Of a DNA stretch of 64,000 bases, positions 24,620 to 46,279 are shown piece after piece. Both the position numbers and the translations under genes were made by a program. Source of the DNA: Asterias rubens (Eukaryota > Echinodermata > Asteroidea > Forcipulatida > Asteriidae); the NCBI RefSeq assembly GCF_902459465.1, contig NC_047072.1:17465776-17529775 (forward strand), in the 5' to 3' direction. The number at the start of each line of letters is the position of its first letter. Within the stretch, counting starts at the first letter, position 1. The notes under the pieces were generated by a model that was given only the letters and a program-made list of their open reading frames with translations, made no database searches and was not told the origin of the DNA.

Positions 24620-25914
24620 TGTCACAAAGAGTTAAGACTAGTCTTATCTCGAGTCAGGACGAGTAACTCGTTCGCAATTATGACTTGCCTTAAGTTTTTT
24701 GTTAGTCTTAAGTTAAGGCTAGTCCTTACTCTTTGTGAAATCGACCCCTGATTTCTTCCTGTAACAAAAATAGCAATTATCACAACCTCGTTTCCAGGGT
24801 TGACCGATTTCGCCGCGCCATTTTCCTGGCTCGCCGCTCGCTTAAACTCCCTGGGTACGTTTTCGCGGCTGCAGCCAATAACTTGTTCGGTCATTAACAA
24901 CCCGTGATGAACCAATCCATCTGAAATCGTTATCCATTTACTGATGAAGACCACAAGCACGGCAGTCGAAACGTTGAGAATAAACAAAATGCTTCCTTTC
25001 GGAGATCAAAAACATTTTTTCCGATTTTTTTCTTCATAAATTTATTGTCTTCACTGTCAATGAAAAGCCTCAATATTACACATACAAATTGTTCACTTTT
25101 AAAAACAAAGATATTTGATTTGAAATATTCAGCCACAGTCAGCCTAAAGTTTGAGACTTTGTGGATAAATAAAAGCTTCGGAATACTAAACTGGGTAAAT
25201 AGTTATCTCGATTTAAAATGCTCCTTTGTTATTTGAAACGAGGTGACTTGCTAATAGTTGTGCACACTTGAAAAGTAATAATTATCGTGAATATAAAGGG
25301 TATAGAAACAGTGTTGTATAATAAACATATTCAGTGGTATTAACACACAGACTGTGCTTTTTTATTTTGAAAGGGGTGTGCGAGTGTAATCTACCACATA
25401 AACATTTTGTTCTTTTTCATTAAGACGTTTCTTGCTAAGTTCTAGAGGCTTGAAGGGAATGTACTCTTTCACTATCACTTGTGTATCATCCCTTTATGAA
25501 GTGTTTCTAAAAACTAGAAATTGGAGGGAAAAAATGAACTCTCAAAAGCCAAATGTACCACCCCTGTTATGGTATGTTACTTAATAGTATAGAATTGGAA
25601 TGAATGTGCTCTTGATCTTCTAATTACTAAGGATGTACCATCTTGTTTTTATTCATTGCTTGTTAAAGAGTAATTCTAATAAATACAATATTCCCAAAAC
25701 GAACGACGTGGCTTCACCTTGTGGTATAATTCTTGTAAGCTTAAGGATTGGAATGAATGTACACTTCACACAACCATGCAACCATCTAAAAATAAGATAA
25801 GCTGATTCAGAAGCTTCAGAAAAAAAAGTATTTCTTTGAGATTGGTTATGAATGGTGTTTACAGTTTTCTCAAGACAACGTTGTTGGCGAACTCAGGAGT
25901 AGATCAAGCGAAGT
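24620..25914. other. Spacer between tubulin exons B and C
   Basis: No tubulin exons 1-3 are found here. At about 25430-25780 there are three diverged relatives of the 74-bp satellite (GGAATGAATGTACACTTC, GATGTACCATC), which suggests a dispersed origin for that satellite. Confidence 0.45.
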
Positions 25915-35622
<9,708 letters not shown>

Positions 35623-35625
<3 letters not shown>

Positions 35626-35775
35626 ATTGACTGTTTCTTGTTAGTTTACAGAAATTATTCAGGGAGAAAATATGCTTTCTGTTCAGCTGGCGAGCAGGAA
35701 TACTCTTTTTCGGTCCGTTTGTAATGACGGCGCAAGACGATGTGCGCTACTCGGCTCAAAGATGGCTTTATTATA
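35623..35775 (-). promoter_or_regulatory. Exon 1, 5' UTR and TATA box of tubulin gene C
   Basis: Minus strand: TATAATAA at 35775-35768, roughly 145 bp before the ATG at 35625, predicting initiation near 35740. The 5' UTR has no upstream ATG that I can see, and the ATG is directly followed by GTAAGTTG. The sequence around the predicted start is CpG-rich compared with its surroundings. Confidence 0.55.
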
Positions 35776-36195
35776 ACGAAACAAGTGTCGTCTGCTCACG
35801 TCGCTGTGCTCGCCGCTGATTAGTCGACCAACCTTGCGCGCCATATTGTGAAAAGATGGCATTATGTTGCCATGGTATCAGGCACTGTTGTCTGCTAGTG
35901 TCACTAGTGGGTTTCGGGAGAAATGCGGTTAAATACATTATGAATATTGTTTTATGACTGTACGATCGATTTAGCCATCAAGTCAATTATATTGTATTAC
36001 TTGTGTACAAAATATTGCATCTTTGGTTCAAATTGATTTTGTTCATTAATCCAAACAAGATGTCCGGGAACTCATTGAGCAGGTTGGTGCAACTTAAAAG
36101 AAAACCAAATTTTGACGAGCATTTAAACCTAACTACTCAACTGCATCCGAATATCTACAACAAAATGACTTGTTTCTATTATTACAACATCAACT

Positions 36196-36313
36196 ATGGA
36201 CACTACTGGTAATTGTCAAAGACTAGTCTTCACAGTTGGTGTATCTCAACATTGGCCTATGCATAAAATAACAAACCTGTGAAAATTTGAGCTCATTTTG
36301 GTCGTCGAGGTTT
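36196..36313 (+). mobile_element. TTAA-MITE, 3'-truncated
   Basis: ATGGACACTACTGGTAATTG through ATAAAATAACAAACCTGTG, then lost after GGTCGTCGAGG. Confidence 0.75.
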
Positions 36314-36319
36314 TGAGAA

Positions 36320-37039
36320 CAAAGCAGTAGATACACCATGGTTTGCCTTCATGAAACTAAACCATTATCTCAGAGACAAAATGTGTATAGTTGCACTTTA
36401 TTTTCGTCCCGTGTGTTTCACTCCATTTTTGGTGTACCACATCATTTAAAACATGCTGATCAACTGGGTGACAATTGCTGTCATCATTAGTTTTGTTTTG
36501 TTCTTATCATTGTGCCACCCTGTATTGAAATATTATATTCGACGAATTTTATTTTAATAAAAAAATAACTTGCTCGGAACCCCTTTGCCACTTGTTTCCA
36601 TAACTCCTAAGCAATTGACATTTTCTGACAGCGAGTCACAAAATGCAATTACAAACAGGTTTGGCCTTCATATAGTTTATTTATTTGTTTTAATTAATTA
36701 GTGGTAAGTAGCTATTACCAAAGAGAAGGTTATATCAGGCCTCACTCTCTCCGAAGCTGATGAGAGCTCTACTCGTAGCAATGACCTCCACTAGGGCATT
36801 TGTGTAAGGTCAATATAATTTTGTAATAAATTTACAGCGATTTTTAAAAGCTGTTGGCAACAGCTTACTCTTTATTACATATCAATGTGAAAACTGTTCG
36901 GTATTGTTTCAAATTGATTGACTAATCGTGTAGACAAATAAGTTAACGGTGTAATAATTGTTATAATAAGCTCTTGACTATTTTGACAAAGTGGTGGTAA
37001 TTAATGAGATATTTCATAAGTCTGTAATGTTGGACCATC
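36320..37039. other. Intergenic, featureless
   Basis: No exons or family repeats recognised. Confidence 0.35.
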
Positions 37040-37935
37040 CCTTTATGATGTGTATTGATAATTATATATTGGAATACATGTACTCTTCCAGAAACCAATG
37101 ATGTTCCATCCCTTTATGATATGTTTCCTGAACACTAGAGGATTGGAATGAATATACTCTTCCACTAACCAATGATGTTCCATCCCTTTATGATATGTTT
37201 CCTGAACACTGGAGGATTGGAATGAATGTACTCTTCCACTAACCAATGATGTACCATCCCTTTATGGTATGTTTCTTGAACACTAGAGGATTGGAATGAA
37301 TGTACTCTTCCACTAACCAATGATGTACCATCCCTTTATGATATGTTTCTTGAACACTGGAGGATTGGAATGAATGTACTCTTCCACTAACCAATGATGT
37401 ACCCATCCCTTTATGATATGTTTCTTGAACACTGGAGGATTGGAATGAATGTACTCTTCCACTAACCAATGATGTACCATCCCTTTATGATATGTTTCTT
37501 GAACACTGGAGGATTGGAATGAATGTACTCTTCCACTAACCAATGATGTACCCATCCCTTTATGATATGTTTCTTGAACACTAGAGGATTGGAATGAATG
37601 TACTCTTCCACTAACCAATGATGTACCATCCCTTTATGATATGTTTCTTGAACACTAGAGGATTGGAATGAATGTACTCTTCCAATAACCAATGATGTAC
37701 CCATCCCTTTATGATGTGTTTCTTGAACACTAGAGGATTGGAATGAATGCACTCTTCCAGAAACCAATGATGTACCATCCCTTTATAAAATGTTTCTTGA
37801 ACACTGGAGGATTGGAATGAATGTACTCTTCCAATAACCAATGATGTACCCATCCCTTTATGATTTTTTTCTTGATAACTAGAGGATTGGAATGAATGTA
37901 CTCTTTTAGAAGGAAATAATATGTGCAACCTCGTG
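37040..37935. repeat. Satellite with alternating 74- and 75-bp units
   Basis: About 12 units, each with GGATTGGAATGAATGTACTC, TTCCACTAACCAATGATG and TATGTTTCTTGAACACT. Unit starts fall at 37287, 37361, 37436, 37510, 37585, 37659, 37734, 37808 and 37883. Spacing alternates 74/75 because ACCATCC and ACCCATCC alternate, so the higher-order unit is a 149-bp dimer. The repeating ORFs across it, offset by 149 bp, are artefacts. Confidence 0.95.
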
Positions 37936-38382
37936 TTGATGATTTGAACTATTAAAATGAATGTACTCCTAAAAACACCCAATGATGTACCAAACCCAAA
38001 CAAACAATACACCCCCTTTAACATTTTTTTTTCTTTTTCAAATAGATACTTTGGATTTAATTTCCATATACATACTAATTTGTGTCATTCCCCAAACAAA
38101 ATGCTGTAAATCCCCTTTGTCAATATGTCTTAAAGACTAGTGCATCTGCATACATTTATTCTCCCTAAAAATAAACAATATTTATTTACCCATCTATGTT
38201 TCTTGAAATCTGTTGAGTTTGAATTTGACACACTTTCCTAAAAGAAAACAAAATAAGCCACAATCTTTGCTGTAGAAGGTAGGTTAATGTATATCTATAA
38301 ACCTGTCGAGTTCAAGTAGAACACACACTTTCATACAAGGAGAAATGTATCACAATTTGGGGGTCTCGCTGCTGTAATAGTG
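37936..38382. other. Flank of the 74-bp satellite
   Basis: Continues with strongly diverged satellite-like segments (AATGAATGTACTCCT at about 37957), then AT-rich sequence without genes. Confidence 0.4.
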
Positions 38383-38584
38383 GGGACTTTTCGTTTTCGA
38401 CGACGGATGGTTCTGCGACGGCAAAGATGACATTTGGCGTCATCTGCGCATGCGTCGGCTTTGAGGACGGTCGTCCCTCAATTTCTACGACTGTACATGG
38501 GATGAATCTTTGTTGTGCTGAAAACGACAACGTTTAGCTGAACAACCGTCGCAGAACCATCCGTCGTCGAAAACGAAAAGTCCC
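38383..38584. mobile_element. 202-bp hairpin-ended MITE, near-identical to 55118-55319
   Basis: Ends GGGACTTTTCGTTTTCGACG and CGTCGAAAACGAAAAGTCCC; the terminal repeat is about 40 bp and perfect through GGATGGTTCTGCGACGG. Interior GATGACATTTGGCGTCATC and GCGCATGC are also palindromic. By eye about five differences from its partner copy. Confidence 0.9.
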
Positions 38585-38589
38585 TAGTA

Positions 38590-39288
38590 ATCGGCCACAC
38601 CGCAATTTCCAGTCGATAAAGGTCGCACTATCGAACCGAAGCAGACAGTTTTAAGCACCATCGGTTGCCGTGGTGACGCTTTTACCCGCGCTCCAAGCTG
38701 ATTCCGCGCCATTTTACGATGGAGTGACGGACAATTACAGAACAAAGGACTCGAAAACCTTGACGGATTGTTCGCACAAAAAGACCTACACTTGTTGTTT
38801 CCATCAGGAGACGATTATTTTTGATATTTGCAGCCAAAGTTCACAACTGTTGCATCAAAATAACCCCAAAGTCAAAACAAATATATAATCCAAGAAATGT
38901 ATCTCTGGAACATTTCTTGTGATTTCTTTTCATTTTGAAGTCTCCCGAATTCCGAACATCTTCTCCTCGGCGGTTAAATATGAAGCACAACAGTTCTCTA
39001 AAGAACAAAATGTACCTGGTAATATAGATACACACATGGTGTTTAATACCGCAAACCAAATATAATTAATATTGATACCTCACCATGCATTGCCTCAAAT
39101 TCAAGATATTTAGTTAAATACATTGTTTTTTCTCCTCCAAAATTCCCGTAGGGCCACGTAGGCCTCAATAACGAGCGAAGACAAAACAAATAGGGAACAT
39201 CACGTGAAACTTGGGGGGGGTAATAATATTTTTCCTGTTTTCAAGCATCGGGATTGACTTCCGAGATCAAACAAGGACCCAATTTCAT
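38590..39288. other. Intergenic, nothing recognised
   Basis: No coding exon supported; the plus-strand frame from 38670 (72 codons) has no family resemblance that I can see. Confidence 0.3.
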
Positions 39289-39440
39289 AAACCAAGTAAA
39301 CACAATTTGCTAAGCACATAACAGTATTGCAACAGGTAACTAGCCCAAATTACACTACGTTTACATTGTTGTGACTGGTACTCCACTCAATTTTTGCTGA
39401 GCAAATAAACAATCAGTATTTAAAGCTAAATGTAACTGGT
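39289..39440. mobile_element. Degraded MITE, GGCCCAATTTCATA family
   Basis: GACCCAATTTCATAAACC start, TTTGCTAAGCACATAACAG and TTGTGACTGGTACTCC interior as in 3007-3188; right end lost. Confidence 0.4.
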
Positions 39441-39564
39441 CCCATGATTTACCGTTTCACAAAAACTGTAGCATTTTAAAACCAAGGAACTTGTCCATGT
39501 CATGACATGTAAGATTATGTGCTTTATATGTGAACGCTTGTTCTAATACACGAGGCAACTTTAA

Positions 39565-39935
39565 AGGCTGTGTACACCATTTGTAATTGTCAAAGACCAG
39601 TCTTCTCACTTGGTGTATTATGCATAACATAACAAACCTGTGAAAGTTTGAGCTCAATTGGTCGTCAAATTGCGAGATAATAATGAACGAAAAAAACACC
39701 CTTGTCACACGAAGTTGTGTGCGTTCAGATGGTTGATTTCGAGAGCTCAAATTATAAATTTGAGGTCTCGAAATCAAATTCGTGGAAAATTACTTCTTTC
39801 TCAAAAAATACTCCACTTCAGGGGGAACCGTTTCTCACAATGATTTATACCATCAACCTCTCCCCATTACTCGTCACCAAGTCAGGTTTTATGCTTATAA
39901 TTATTTTGAGTAATTACCAATAGTGTCCAGTGCCT
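39565..39935 (+). mobile_element. TTAA-MITE
   Basis: TTAA at 39561-39564, AGGCTGTGTACACCATTTG start, GAGAGCTCAAATTATAAATT centre, CCAATAGTGTCCAGTGCCT end. Confidence 0.85.
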
Positions 39936-39939
39936 TTTA

Positions 39940-40599
39940 CAGGCAACTTGGAGGCAACCAACTGCAGTGAATTCTACAGGACCACTGTGGTAGCACATGA
40001 GTAATTTTTCAAACAATGTCATACAATCCCTAAAGAAACACAAATGTACACATTCAAATGTGAATGCCTGTTCTTCATGTGGATTGCCTGGAAGTGGTTG
40101 CCTTTAAATTGCTTCGTGTGACATGACCCTTTCTAGAGTTTGCGTTTCTGTTACATTTACACTTGGCAGCAGCGTCCAAATGAGCCAAGGTTCTCGGCAA
40201 ATATTCGAGAACCCGCGAGAATTGACTATTGGGGCAGCCATTTTAACCCAGATTGACTTCCTCTAAAGGCAAACAAAATAATACTAAAAAAAAATTCGCC
40301 GGCAACCCAGAAACCCAATTATGCGCTTCTTAATACCATATTGATCGCTTCACAGCACACTCGATAAACGGGCGACAACTACATGTCAAGTTGCCATGGA
40401 TACCTGATCCAAACACTAGATCGTCAGACTTGTTGCACAATTCCCTGACCTCAATAATATGATGCATATTCATAAATTTTTGTTCGGCAAAATGGAATAA
40501 TTAATCAAGACACTTTCATTTGTTAAAGAGTGAGAAAATATAGTTTAGCTGTTGCAAACTGGACATAATAAACATGCACAACAAATAGTTAATGGCCTG
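39940..40599. other. Intergenic, nothing recognised
   Basis: No exons or family repeats supported. Confidence 0.3.
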
Positions 40600-40790
40600 C
40601 CGTTTCGTCCCTTGTCGAGTCTTTCTGTAATACATTGGTGACAATATGTAAAGGCAGCCCTGATACCTCCATGCCCCTGGTCTTTGCCTTGGTGCCCTTA
40701 AATATCTCCAGTAGAAAAATGTACAATGTTCACATAGGGTGCCCTGGTGCCCTTGCCCTTTCAAACACAAGCATCCAGGTACGGGCTAAG
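40600..40790 (-). repeat. Dispersed repeat rich in GTGCCCTTG
   Basis: CATGCCCCTGGTCTTTGCCT, TGGTGCCCTTAAATATCTCC and GTGCCCTGGTGCCCTTGCCC. A related block is at 35150-35345 in this window. Function unknown. Confidence 0.45.
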
Positions 40791-40808
40791 GATTTGTCTC
40801 ATACTTAA

Positions 40809-40970
40809 AGACACTGGACACTATTGGTAATTGTCAAAGACCAGTCTTCTCACTTGGTGTATCTCAACATATGCATAAAATAACAAACCTGTGAAAATTT
40901 GAGCTCAATTGGTCGCCAGAGAAAACACCCTTGTCACACGAAATTGTGTGCTTTCAGATGCTTGATCGAC
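40809..40970 (+). mobile_element. TTAA-MITE, 3'-truncated
   Basis: TTAA at 40805-40808, then AGACACTGGACACTATTGGT; breaks off after TTTCAGATGCTTGAT. Confidence 0.8.
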
Positions 40971-41362
40971 CATTAACTTCGGGTTTTTTTTACCTCCGAA
41001 GACTGATTCCTATCACTGAACATGTTATGAAACACAAATATTTACTTAGCACGGTAATTATTGCCTAAGATGAAAAGGAGTCATAGTTAAGGAAGGAGAT
41101 ATTTGCAATTTACACAGCACTGACAGGGGGACTGACACTTTTTGCTCTGCAAATCTTTTTTGTTAAACTATACTTTCTGCAACTGCTTGATATTTGGACA
41201 TGTGAAAAAAGAATGAGCTGTTGTTTTTAATGAAGGGCAAGCATTTTAAGTTAAAACTTTATCAATAATTGTAAATGGTCTAACGAATAACGATTTCATA
41301 AATACTGAACGTTTTCTCTCGGTCATTACTACTTCCAGGAGGATCCTTAAAGATGGATGAAG

Positions 41363-44340
41363 TTATATTTCATCTGCATCGTACTCTTCATCACTGTCCT
41401 CTATAATTGAGTCGACCCCAACCTCCTCGTAGTCCTTCTCCAGGGCGGCCAGATTCTCACGAGCCTCAGAGAACTCACCCTCCTCCATACCCTCTCCTAC
41501 GTACCAGTGGACGAAGGCACGCTTGGCGTACATCAGATCAAACTTGTGATCCAGACGAGCCCAGGCCTCAGCGATGGCGGTGGTGTTGCTCAGCATGCAG
41601 ACGGCACGCTGCACCTTGGCCAGATCGCCACCAGGCACCACGGTGGGTGGCTGGTAGTTGATGCCAACCTTGAAGCCAGTTGGACACCAGTCAACGAACT
41701 GGATGGTACGCTTGGTCTTGATGGTTGCGATGGCAGCGTTGACATCCTTGGGGACGACATCACCACGGTACAGGAGGCAGCAAGCCATGTACTTGCCGTG
41801 ACGGGGATCGCACTTCACCATCTGGTTGGCCGGCTCGAAACAGGCATAAGTGAGCTCAGGAACGTCATGTTGCTCATGACTTGCCTTCTCGACGGAAACC
41901 ACAGGTGCATACGTCACAAGCGGAAAGTGGATCCTCGGGTAGGGTACCAAGTTTGTCTGAAACTCATTCAGGTCGACGTTGAGGGCGCCGTCGAAACGCA
42001 AAGACGCGGTCACTGTCGACACAATCTGCGCAATAAGGCGGTTAAGATTTGCGAAAGTCGGCATTTCGATTTTGAGGTTACGCTTGCAGATTTCGTAGAT
42101 GGCTTCGTTGTCGACCATGAAGGCACAATCGGTGTGCTCAAGGGTGGTGTGAGTGGTGAGGATGGAGTTGTAAGGCTCCACCACCGCCGAGGCCATCTGT
42201 GGAGCAGGGTAGACGGCAAACTCCAGCTTGGACTTCTTGCCGTAGTCCATTGATAGTCGCTCCATGAGCAGGGCACTGAAGCCCGACCCGGTGCCACCAC
42301 CGAAACTGTGGAAGACGAAAAAGCCCTGAAGACCGGAACACTGTTCAGTCTACAAGGAAAGTCATTCACAAAGGGTGGTTTAGTGGTCAATTTAAAACAA
42401 GAACTTCATGACATTTCACTCTAGACTTTAAAGGCAGTGGACACTATTGGTAATTACTCAAAATAATTATTAGCATTAAACCTTTCTTGGTGACGAGTAA
42501 TGGGGAGAGGTTGATAGTATAAAACATTGTGAGAAACGGCTCCCTCTGAAGTGCCATAGTTTTCGAGAAAGAAGTAATTTTCCACGAATTTGATTTCGAG
42601 ACCTCAGATGTAGAACTTGAGGTCTCGAAATCAAGCATGAGAAAGCACACAACTTCGTGTGACAAGTGTGCTTTTTCGTTCATTATTATCTCGCAACTTC
42701 GACGACCGATTGAGCTCAAATTTTCACAGGTTTGTTATTATACGCATATGTTGAGATACACCAACTGTGAAGGCTAGTCTTTTACAATTACCAATAGTGT
42801 CCACTCTCTTTAAAGGCACTGCACACTATTGGTAATTACTCAAAATAATTGTTAGAATAAACACTTACTCGGTAACGAGCATTGGAGAGCTGTTGATAGT
42901 ATAAAACATTGTGAGATGCAGCTCCCTCTGGTGTAACGTAGTTTTTGAGATGGTAATTTCTCAATCAAATAATAAAAAGTCTCCGTTCCTGAGGACTTTC
43001 AATAGGCATCTGAAAGCTCCCAAGTTTGTGAAACAAGGTTTTTTTTCTTTCTTCATTATTCTCTTCCAACTTCGATAACCAATTGAGGCAAAACGTTCAC
43101 ATAGCTAGTGTTTATTAATTTTTGGGTTTTACCCATACACCGATGTGTGTTAGCACTGTATACTCTCCCGAGTCCTGTAAACAAAATATCACAGGCATGT
43201 TACTCGGGTGGGATTCGAACCCACGAACCTTGCAATTCTAGAGCAGTGTCTAGCTAAGACATTGCTGTCTTTGATATTACCATTAGTGACCAGTGTCTTT
43301 AAATTCTTGTTCTGTAAACAACAATTCTCCTACCATCTTATGAATTATATCAATGACGTTATCGACAGACTCTCTACCGACGGTGTAGTGCCCCCTGGCG
43401 TAGTTATTGGCGGCATCCTCCTTCCCAGTGATCATCTGCTCGGGGTGGAAGAGCTGGCGGTACTTGCCAGTTCGAACCTCATCTTTAAGTAGGAGTGAAA
43501 ACAACAGAGAAATGTTTTCTTGAATGTCTGGTTCTTGATTTAGAAATGTGGTTTAATAGGACCGATATACTGGCTTGTGGTGATGGAGCAAAGTTCCGAT
43601 GGTTGAATCGTCGGAGTGAGGGCTCGAATCCCAGCCACTAACACGAATCCCAGCCATGAGAATGGCACTTATCCATAATTGCTTCTCCTCACCCAGGTTT
43701 TGAAATGGGAACATGGATGGACTGAGACAGTACTGTGACTGACACCGTTATGTTATTAACCACTAACCGTTAAGAAGCAGGTTGGTCGTTTGCTCCCCAG
43801 GGAGTTTGATGAATGATCTTAGTATTCTGGGGCCAGTTTCATGAAGCTGATAAGCAGAATTTGTTTGCTTAGCAAAATGTATCTGCTAGCAAGAATTGAG
43901 TAGTGTACCATGATGCAGCATTGTAAGCTGTATGAGATTTTTTTCTGGTAGCCTATTTCTGGTAAGCAATATTTGGTTGTGCTTAGCAAGGTTTTATGCT
44001 TACATGCTTTATAAAATTGGGCATTGATGAAAATGGATAGATAATGTGAAGCACCTTGATCTAGCTAAGACATTGCTGTGCTAAGTAAGGACCGAGCACT
44101 TTGGTTTATATTATTACCAATCACTGTGGGTTCCAGATCGATGAAGACGGCACGAGGGACATGCTTGCCGGCCCCGGTCTCACTAAAGAAGGTGTTGAAG
44201 GAGTCGTCTCCACCCCCAACAGTCTTGTCACTGGGCATCTGACCATCAGGCTGGATGCCGTGCTCCAGGCAGTACAGCTCCCAGCAGGCATTGCCCATCT
44301 GGACTCCGGCCTGGCCGACATGGATAGACACACATTCACG
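41363..44340 (-). CDS. Alpha-tubulin gene D, isotype without C-terminal tyrosine
   Basis: Exons: 2 = 44340-44118 (223 bp), 3 = 43482-43334 (149 bp), 4 = 42349-41363 (987 bp, TAA). With a one-codon exon 1 (candidate at 47286-47284) the protein is 453 residues. MREC start, Lys40 in [21 protein letters not shown] and DLNEFQTN present. Differences: exon 4 starts [13 protein letters not shown], exon 3 ends [12 protein letters not shown], and the middle reads [19 protein letters not shown]. The tail reads [12 protein letters not shown] then stop, so there is no terminal Tyr; the only tail Tyr is five residues from the end. The 3' part of exon 4 (about 41417-41850) is almost identical at silent sites to genes C and E, whereas 41850-42100 is strongly diverged. 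Splice sites are canonical; exon 3 donor is GTAGGA. No frame damage. Confidence 0.92.
42432..42809 (-). mobile_element. TTAA-MITE in intron 3 of gene D
   Basis: TTAA 42428-42431 and 42810-42813; AGGCAGTGGACACTATTGGT to CCAATAGTGTCCACTCTCT. The second TTAA is shared with the next copy. Confidence 0.9.
42814..43298 (-). mobile_element. TTAA-MITE interrupted by a SINE-like insert
   Basis: AGGCACTGCACACTATTGGT start, directly after TTAA 42810-42813; right end CATTAGTGACCAGTGTCT before TTAA 43299-43302. Interrupted at about 43107-43262. Confidence 0.85.
43107..43262. repeat. SINE-like element with box-B motif
   Basis: ACTCGGGTGGGATTCGAACC on the plus strand is a reversed GGTTCGAATCC box B. Preceding TTTTACCCATACACCGATGT resembles 28980-28999. 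The adjacent sequence does not fold as a tRNA. Confidence 0.5.
43830..44023. mobile_element. MITE, GGCCAGTTTCATGAAGC family, degraded
   Basis: GGGGCCAGTTTCATGAAGCT start and GCTTTATAAAATTGGGC end, with GCTTAGCAAAATG and TTGGTTGTGCTTAGC interior. In intron 2 of gene D. A further fragment lies at about 44388-44477, upstream of exon 2. Confidence 0.55.
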
Positions 44341-44479
44341 CTAAAACAAATATTTTTAAAATAAATAAATAAAACCATTCTTTAAATGTCATTTTGGCTG
44401 GTACTTGTTTCTGTTAAGCAATACTTTTCTGTGCTTGGCAAGTTTTTGTGCTTACAGGCTTTATGAAATTTGGCCCTGG

Positions 44480-46131
44480 TATGTTATTTTACGGGCCATT
44501 GACGATGTGGATACTAGAAAATGTTGTAACAATGACCTCTATGCAATGACGAAGTGCAAACACAAAATGGTATATAGTTTGTAGTCATGCATCCTCCTTA
44601 GAGTAAAAAGTCCTATTCACATGACAGCACTTTAACTGGGGTCCCTTGCTTAATTTTAGCATGGTTGTAAATGTTGCAATGTTTGACAATATTTTACAAG
44701 GAAACTGGGACAGTAAAAATTGTTCGTCCTTTTCACACGAGGTAAAATTTTACAAACTTGCTCAAATTTAGCAAGGGACCCCTTGCTAATTTACTCTCGT
44801 GTGAAAGGGGCTAAATTTCACATGGCGACCAAAATATACAGAGAATACACCATTCAAAATGTCACTTAAAACCAGCAAACACGTAGCATGGCAATTTTGA
44901 ATAGTATTTTTCGACGTAATTTAACAATAGAATGACTAGCAGACAACAGTATGGAGAGCCTGTTTGGCGTAAAACGATAACACACCATTTGACCTCGGTC
45001 TTTTATTCTATGAACCAATACAAGCAAACAAGACCGCTGCGCTGGAACAAAAATATTGAGAGTGGTGGTTAAAGGGTAACACAAAATATTGGTATTGTTT
45101 TGATGTTTTCGAAATCATGTATGAGGCTAGGTTTGTATGATGAGGTGTAACACCGAGTTACACGGCTTTAAAGGTTGTAATAAAGCCTGAAGCCATGGTT
45201 TTAGAAAACCCACTGTTGTTGTTATTCTCTGACCTGTGTGTTGTTGTTTGATGGGGGGGGGGGGTCCTCTGCTTAAATTCTCGTCCACCGTTTGGTTTAT
45301 GCCAATGTTTATTTCTGTTCTACCTTTAAAAATGCGTTTGCATTATTTCATGTTTAGGCCCTTTTGACACTACCCGATTCCTCGAATCAACTAGCCACTT
45401 TCTCGTTTATAAGTAAGGCTCGATTTTATGTGGAATAATATGTGACACAATGGAGCTTCATGGTGACACAAATGCAAATTTTCAACATGATCAGCATATA
45501 TTCTTGCCTGTCAAAAGGGTCATTGGGTGTACAATGTCACCCTCTTTGTATTAAAAATGTGCCATCATTTAAGCCTTATTTGGCTAAATACAAATTGTCT
45601 AAAAATGTGTTCCAAAGAGCTGTCTGCCTCTTTGTTGACAAAGCTTAGCTTTGTCGTATCGCTTCTGTAATAAATATGGACGACCACCTTTTGAAATGAA
45701 GTTGTCACATGTTAATTTTATTGTATACATCTACAATCGAACGGTTATGGAAACAAAGGGTATACTTTGCCTGTAAACGTAATATAACCCTCTTTTGATA
45801 AAACAACAACTGGTGGACAGGATAATTAGATGCTCAGCCGAGCGATAAGTACAACCAGGCGTTTTGGGGTTCAAGATCATTGTGATTAAACTCATTAAAA
45901 TTAATAATATTAATGCAAACCTTTCTATATTGTAATTATTGTCATTGAGCTTAATGGGCACCACAATTTAATTGATGGGTTATTGTACTTTGCGTGATAA
46001 AATGACAAAGGCTGGTTTGGTTGACCTCGCATGCCCGTCCCCTTCTCTTCCTCGAAATTCAATTGTTGAACAGTTGGGGACGAGCGACGATAGTTAATGA
46101 GGGATGGAGGCTGGCTTTTATTGTTGACAAA
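44480..46131. other. Region upstream of gene D exon 2, no gene recognised
   Basis: Probably intron 1 of gene D. GGGTCCCTTGCTTAATTTTA (about 44639) and AGCAAGGGACCCCTTGC (about 44769) form an inverted pair. A G-run is at 45254-45265. Confidence 0.35.
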
Positions 46132-46279
46132 GACCTTTTCGCAAATACCGGGGCGCGCGCGTAAAGCTTGGAATTAGGTGCATTGTGGTCTTGCTGGTAT
46201 CCAAATTTGATCCATATATATCCCACAATGCACCTCATTTAACAGTCTGCGCTTGCGCATTGGTATTTGCGATAAGGTC
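46132..46279. mobile_element. Short inverted-repeat MITE
   Basis: GACCTTTTCGCAAATACCG and GGTATTTGCGATAAGGTC ends; AGGTGCATTGTGG and CCCACAATGCACCT inner arms. Related to 27508-27762. Confidence 0.65.

Noticed and set aside
37043-38024. Series of related minus-strand ORFs of 67-137 codons
   Set aside because: They repeat every 149 bp with the satellite unit and have no start or splice logic.
38312-38530. ORF shared with 54957-55265
   Set aside because: The shared segment is the interior of the 202-bp MITE; too short and non-autonomous to be a transposase.
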